Below, one piece after another: positions 59,650 through 64,000 of a stretch of 64,000 bases of DNA. Numbering within the stretch: the stretch's first letter is position 1; the number at the start of each line of letters is the position of its first letter. The stretch covers positions 128,468,295 to 128,532,294 of the forward strand of contig CM060977.1 of assembly GCA_030765065.1 (NCBI GenBank), given 5' to 3'. Both the position numbers and the translations under genes were made by a program. This stretch comes from Deroplatys truncata (taxonomy: Eukaryota; Arthropoda; Insecta; Mantodea; Mantidae). The notes below the pieces were generated by a model, which saw only the letters and a program-made list of their open reading frames with translations, was not told where the DNA came from and made no database searches.

Positions 59650-60997
59650 ACTTTCTCTACTACTTATAGCAAGTAGAGGGAGCATTTTATTCCGCTTAAA
59701 ATTTCGATACCCAGATTTCACCGGAAATACACGTTTTGAGACTCTCTAAACACAAAAGAAACATTCCTACAAAATGAAGAACAGTATAACTCAGAAATGA
59801 AATGTTGGATATATCCCAACATTGGCATCTAAGTTTAGTATCTTTCAAACCTGCAACAAGAGGATTTTTTAATAAAATCCCCAGTCTCTTTCTATCGAAA
59901 CGTTTTTCGAAAGTTTTGATTGTGTCAGAAATTGCTCTTATGTTTGTTTATTAAAATACCATATATATAAGACATTTACATGACAAATTAAATGTATATC
60001 TTAAACTGTCTGCGAATAGTTCCTGGCCTCTTTATTAAAACAATCTGACGTGTTACACTCACATGACTTTCTCTACTCTTGTACAAACTATTTTTACAAA
60101 CGCTTATTCTCCATCTACTTCATGTTAATCGAGATAAACATTTGCAGAGTCTATCTTATTGCTAATTTTCTTGTAGATGTAAGGGGAATATATATTTACA
60201 AGGGCAATATTGAAATACAGTAGCCTTTAAGCACATACATATCTCTTAATAGCTGGTTGCTAGGTGCAGCACTATTCCCTTTTCCACAGATTAATACTCT
60301 TTGCATATCCAAGACAAAACAAGCAATATCTCGAAAATGGTTCACTCAACAAAAAAATGTATATGACATAAGTTGTGCATTTTAACGCGATCTACATTTT
60401 TTGTGTACTAAAATTTTGTCTGCCTCTTATGGTTTACCAGTTATGGAAAAGTCGTTCACAATGAAGAATACGTTTGGAGACATTCCCAGAAAAATCAAGA
60501 TATACATCTTATTTGTCATAAAAATATCTTAAACATATGATATTTTAATCAAAATCGTTAGAGCCATTTTTGAGAAAATTAAAATTTTCGAAAACTCTTC
60601 CATGTAAATGGTAATCTGGGGTGGGGGGATTTTCTCGAAAACCTTTGTGTCGCATCCTTGGAAGATACTGAACCTAAATACCAAGTTTGGTGTTTATCGG
60701 ACTGGTCGTTTCTTATGCTGTTCACAGACACACACACACACACGGACATGTTTCCAAAAATGCTTTTTTTTGGATTCAGGGGGTCTCAAAACATGTATTT
60801 CCGGTGAAATCTCGGTATCGAATTTTTGGGTGGAATACAATACTTCCCCTACTTATATTCGTAGTAGAGAAAGTAAAAAAATGTTGTATAATTTTGTGTA
60901 ACTATAACCTATAAACAACCTTACTACTCAGAAAATGTTATTTGAAGCACTTCTTGTGGCATCAGCCATTTCCGAGATATCCATTATTACTGCTCAA
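59650..60997 (-). mobile_element. HINE subfamily B copy split by an A copy
   Basis: 3' half 59,650-60,043 (ACTTTCTCTACTACTTATAG on). After the A copy it continues at about 60,880 with ATGTTGTATAATTTTGTG and GGCATCAGCCATTTCCGAGA, the expected next part of subfamily B. A SINE then cuts it off. Confidence 0.65.
60044..60874 (+). mobile_element. HINE subfamily A inserted in subfamily B
   Basis: TCTGACGTGTTACACTCACA to GTAGTAGAGAAAGT, opposite in direction to its host. Confidence 0.8.
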
Positions 60998-61558
60998 ACC
61001 GAGATAGATGGCTCACGTAACAATGTCTGTGACCCGCATTCGGGAAGTCCTGGGTTCTATCTCCGGCGACCGCCCACTCTAACCATTGGTTTTCTTTTTT
61101 ACCCACGTCATCAGGCGAATGCTGGAATGGTTTGTTTCAGCCCCCAAATGCCCTTTCTCTCTGTTTCGTTCCATTCATCTTACATGCCCTTGGTCTCTTT
61201 CAGGGTCGGAAGGGTCGGAAGTGTCTCTCGATGGTGTTTCGGTGCAGCGTGGCAGAGGAAGTGAATGCTCGCTGTGAACTCCCCCAGTCCCTGGGCTTTC
61301 GGCTGCTGCCGGGATATCCCCTTTGAAGGGCATTGGACCCTTCTGTGTGCGGCGGGGTCCCCAGTCCACGTGTCCGTCTGCCGGGTTGTCTACCTCTGGA
61401 AACTTCTGGAACCTAGTCATTGCTGTGCAGTCGCTCTGCATCCGGTCGCCCGGTGTCTCCTTTCGCCTCATCCTTCCCCTAGAAGTCCCTTGCGGGGCAC
61501 AGGTACAATATTCCCTCTGGATCGGTGCTGAGTCCCCTCCGTTAAGGAAGATAATGTA
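60998..61558 (+). mobile_element. SINE family D copy with clear tRNA-like head
   Basis: ACCGAGATAGATGGCTCACG (A-box region) and CTGGGTTCTATCTCCGG (B-box region) sit at tRNA-like spacing, followed by GGCGACCGCCC as in the 21-kb copy (GGCGACCGTCC) and a GC-rich tail of about 480 bases that includes CTTTCAGGGTCGG and CGGTCGCCCGG. Long open frames on both strands (up to 195 codons) reflect GC content. Confidence 0.6.
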
Positions 61559-61947
61559 AGATTGCTGTCGCTCTTCAGTTGCTTCTCGGATGTCATGGAA
61601 AGAGCCTGGAATTTCAAGGCCGGAATAGATAGGTTTTAAGTATTTACTATAATTTCGGTTTCCTCCATCCGCCCTGTATCTACAACGAAATTTGTGATGA
61701 TATTGTTTTTGCAAAGGTTTATCTCGATTAACATGAAGTAAAATAGAAAGGTATGTTTTCATGAGATTATTTTATATAAGCTATGCAAAAATAAGCGATG
61801 AAACTAGTCTGCACGATATCGGATGACTGAAAACTAATACGTGATTCTGACTCACTTTTTATGCTGATTTCAGAACTGCTTTTAGTTTTTTCTGTCACGT
61901 ACAGTTTTTTCACAATTTCACTTGAAATATATAGAGATATAAAGATA
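61559..61947. other. Unassigned stretch with a HINE scrap
   Basis: AAAGGTTTATCTCGATTAAC near 61,712 with ATGAAGTA after it is a short HINE fragment. 61,860-61,947 may hold decayed upstream parts of the next feature. Confidence 0.35.
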
Positions 61948-62480
61948 TTGCTTCCGCTACTACACCAAAAATTGGGCTTGAGAAGCAATTCGTAAGGGCT
62001 CTACCACAGGTTGGACCCTGCTTCAGGTACCTTTCCATGAAATTTCCCTTCATTACACAAAACAAATTAAAGGCTGGAATTTTGTTGATCCTCAAATAAA
62101 GAAGTTGATGAAGGATGAAGATTTTGAGAAGACAATGAATGCGAGAGAAATAGAAGTATGGACCGCCTTCCGATCAGTTACTGAAAACTTCTTAGGCAAA
62201 GATCCTAATTACAAGGCCAATTGTCGAAACAATGTTGGAAAATTTCAAGATGATGGGTTTTAACATGAGTGTAAAGGTGCATTTTCTGCATTCACATATC
62301 GACTACTTTCCAGCAAATATGGGACATTATAGTGAAGAGCAAAAATATTAAGGAAATGGTGAGGAGGTCATGGGGAGATAAAATGAAACTATGATGGCCG
62401 ACTACTGATGGATGTTGAGAGGGACAGTCATCTTCAAGGATCTGCAAGAAAGTCAAAGAAGAGGAAGTTTGAAAAAAATT
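61948..62480 (+). pseudogene. Broken copy of a multi-copy arthropod gene family of unknown function
   Basis: Pieces in three frames, in family order: LLPLLHQKLGL (from 61,948), KQFVRALPQVGPCFRYLSMK, FPFITQNKLKAGIFVDPQIK, KLMKDEDFEKTMNAREIEVW, TAFRSVTENFLGKDPNYKAN, then MSVKVHFLHSHIDYFPANMG and HYSEEQKY (about 62,257-62,350), and SWGDKMK. I recall this string of motifs (LPPLHIKLGLMKNF, VGPQIR, NFLGN, KVHFLHSHLDYFPENLG, SEEQGERFHQD) from a repetitive family in insects, spiders and cnidarians annotated only as hypothetical. At least two frame changes and stops break it here, and the ERFHQD part is degraded. The high copy number of the family suggests a mobile-element origin, but that is inference. 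Confidence 0.6.
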
Positions 62481-63309
62481 AAATGAAACGCTTTGGCTTC
62501 TTCTTTTTTTAAAATGAATTAGGGTAGTTCTTGAGACTATTCTTAATATGTTTCTTGAATAAAAACTTCCTTATGTGAAATAGTATTTGAATACTTTTCT
62601 ACGCTTATTAGTAAAATTGTAAAACATTACTTATTTTGTGTAAAAACCTGACGTGATAGAAAAAAATTAGTTTTGGAATTAGCATAATCACTTGATTCAA
62701 GAACACCTACTTTTAAGAAATCATCTGACAAAAATTTTGAAAATGCAGACTATGTAATAGGTAGGGAAAAGTCATGTACAGGTAAACATATCGGATGTAT
62801 GTATGTATCAACTGAGGGAACTCACACGGGAATGTTGGCATCATCTTACACCCTTAGAAGATAAGCAGCGGAATTCCGTGGTCTAGAAAGAGATCTCTTT
62901 CCCCCACCAATTTACATAACACCTATTACGTATTCATAAGAACCTCTTTCGTTTAATCATTTTAATAAAGCTTTAGGAATAAAGTAAACAATACAATTTA
63001 TATTCTAAGATTTTAAAATGCCTGTGGCTTGATAAAAATGTCTAACAGGTTTCAATAGCCAATCAGGTTCATTTGTTTTCATTATCGTTGCATAAATTAA
63101 CCATACAAAGTTTGTCATACATATTCTACACAAATTGTTTCAAGTAAGTACTAATAATGCAATTTCATTACATCTCAAAACTCAAAACAATATGTTTACC
63201 ATATTACTAGATACTCTTCATAAATTTGTGAGAAGCAAAGAAAGCCACTTACAAGTTCTTCTTTAACGAATTATTCAGCTCTTTTAGGACCTACACCCCT
63301 AAGAACGTA
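62481..63309. other. AT-rich stretch
   Basis: GGTAGGGAAAAGTCATGTAC near 62,761 may be a decayed HINE 5' end. Otherwise unrecognised. Confidence 0.3.
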
Positions 63310-63418
63310 CACACCAGTACCCTGGGTCAGTAGCCTGTCGGAAGCAAGCAAACTCTGGATCATAGCATATCCAGAATGGGTGATCAGCCCCATGCTGGTA
63401 TGGCAGTGAAGAAGAAGG
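63310..63418 (+). repeat. Repeat K, copy 2
   Basis: Parallel to 15,646-15,757 over about 110 bases. Confidence 0.5.
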
Positions 63419-63464
63419 AAATGAAATGTAGTGATGAAAGGGATGATACGAAAATTTGCGGATC

Positions 63465-63625
63465 AAATTATCCAGCCCAGCAATCGCCTAGCGACCGAGA
63501 AAAACCACGAAAAAAAAATTCAATTAGATTGGTCGCCCCCGAAAGTTTAAAACCGGGAGCTCCCGAATGTGGGCCACAGATGTTATTGCCTGAACCGTTT
63601 GCTCGGTGCCACTTAGCACACCAAT
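63465..63625 (-). mobile_element. SINE family I, reverse
   Basis: Shares the CACGAAAAAA, GATTGGTCG and CCGGGA series with 3,018-3,110. The minus strand starts with a tRNA-like TGTGCTAAGTGGCACCGAGC. Confidence 0.45.
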
Positions 63626-64000
63626 AATGACCAACAGCGAATACTTCGGAAACTATTAGCTACGCAAGAATAAACATATTAATTTGACATGATAGTATAT
63701 TTTCACGAGAACTGGTTTTCCTAAGATAAATGTTTCTATATTCCTGACGATTATTCATTTATATTAGCTACCATGAGAATGATAAGGACTTGATACATTA
63801 CATAAAATGTAAAATTTGTCTCATGCCAAATACCTACTTGATGTGTCAGTTATAATTAAAGAGCCATTGTCCAAACTATGAAAAGGTATATTTTTGTAGC
63901 TTAAGTATTGTATGGGACGGGAGATTTTTCCGCAATGTTCCCTGTGTTCGCTTAAAATATGCCCGACTTAAGGAAGAATTATGAAATTTTGCTGTTTTAC
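63626..64000. other. AT-rich stretch
   Basis: Nothing recognised to the end of the window. Confidence 0.35.

Noticed and set aside
61175-61762. 195-codon minus frame, longest in the region
   Set aside because: Lies in the GC-rich tail of SINE D; similar false frames occur in the 21-kb copy on both strands, without shared protein sequence.

Overview
The window looks like TE-dense intergenic or intronic DNA from an arthropod, most likely an insect. It is AT-rich, has no bacterial gene structure and no convincing host gene. The signs are Tc1/mariner transposase relics of five arthropod types, a hAT-like element, a non-LTR retrotransposon fragment, several tRNA-derived SINE families, solo LTR-like fossils and a very abundant Helentron-like repeat. 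Species cannot be fixed from the sequence.

The dominant component is one repeat family of about 0.8-0.93 kb, with 25 copies that I delimit by eye at about 18 kb (nearly 30% of the window). Read in the direction used here, a copy begins TCTGATGTGTTACACTCACA, has the 12-bp subterminal inverted repeat ACTTTCTCTACT, a variable CA/GT(CT) tract in the middle, and ends with a small hairpin followed by AGTAGAGAAAGT. Copies sit between T's without target duplication. This is the architecture of non-autonomous Helentrons (HINE/DINE-1 type). Two subfamilies, A and B, share ends and differ inside. In two places an A copy sits inside a B copy, so A moved later.

Layout. 0-5 kb: reverse SINE, a HINE, a palindrome of two tRNA-like units, an LTR-like fossil. 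5-11 kb: a broken mariner, then a LINE 3' fragment split by a second mariner with both ends and TA duplications. 11-14.4 kb: two tandem HINEs and two LTR-like fossils in a row. 16-20 kb: old HINEs, a B copy holding both a SINE (9-bp duplication) and an A copy, then an LTR-like fossil. 20-25.8 kb: SINEs, a reverse mariner, a Tc1-like relic. 26-36 kb: LTR-like fossils, HINEs, a reverse mariner with both ends, an N-terminal transposase scrap. 36-48 kb: LTR-like fossils, HINEs, an unrecognised broken reading frame, a fold-back repeat. 48-56 kb: a SINE split by a solo LTR and itself inside a HINE, another SINE with a 10-bp duplication, and a hAT-like element with 8-bp duplications holding a tRNA-like unit and a HINE. 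56-64 kb: more HINEs (one nested pair), SINEs, and a broken copy of a multi-copy arthropod gene family of unknown function.

Nothing here works as a pathway. The window is a layered record of insertions: SINE in HINE, HINE in HINE, LTR in SINE in HINE, mariner in LINE, HINE in hAT. The best candidates for something undescribed are the HINE family with its subfamilies, the tRNA-like units flanked by inverted repeats, the unknown gene-family relic at 61.9-62.5 kb and the unrecognised broken frame at 37.9-38.3 kb.
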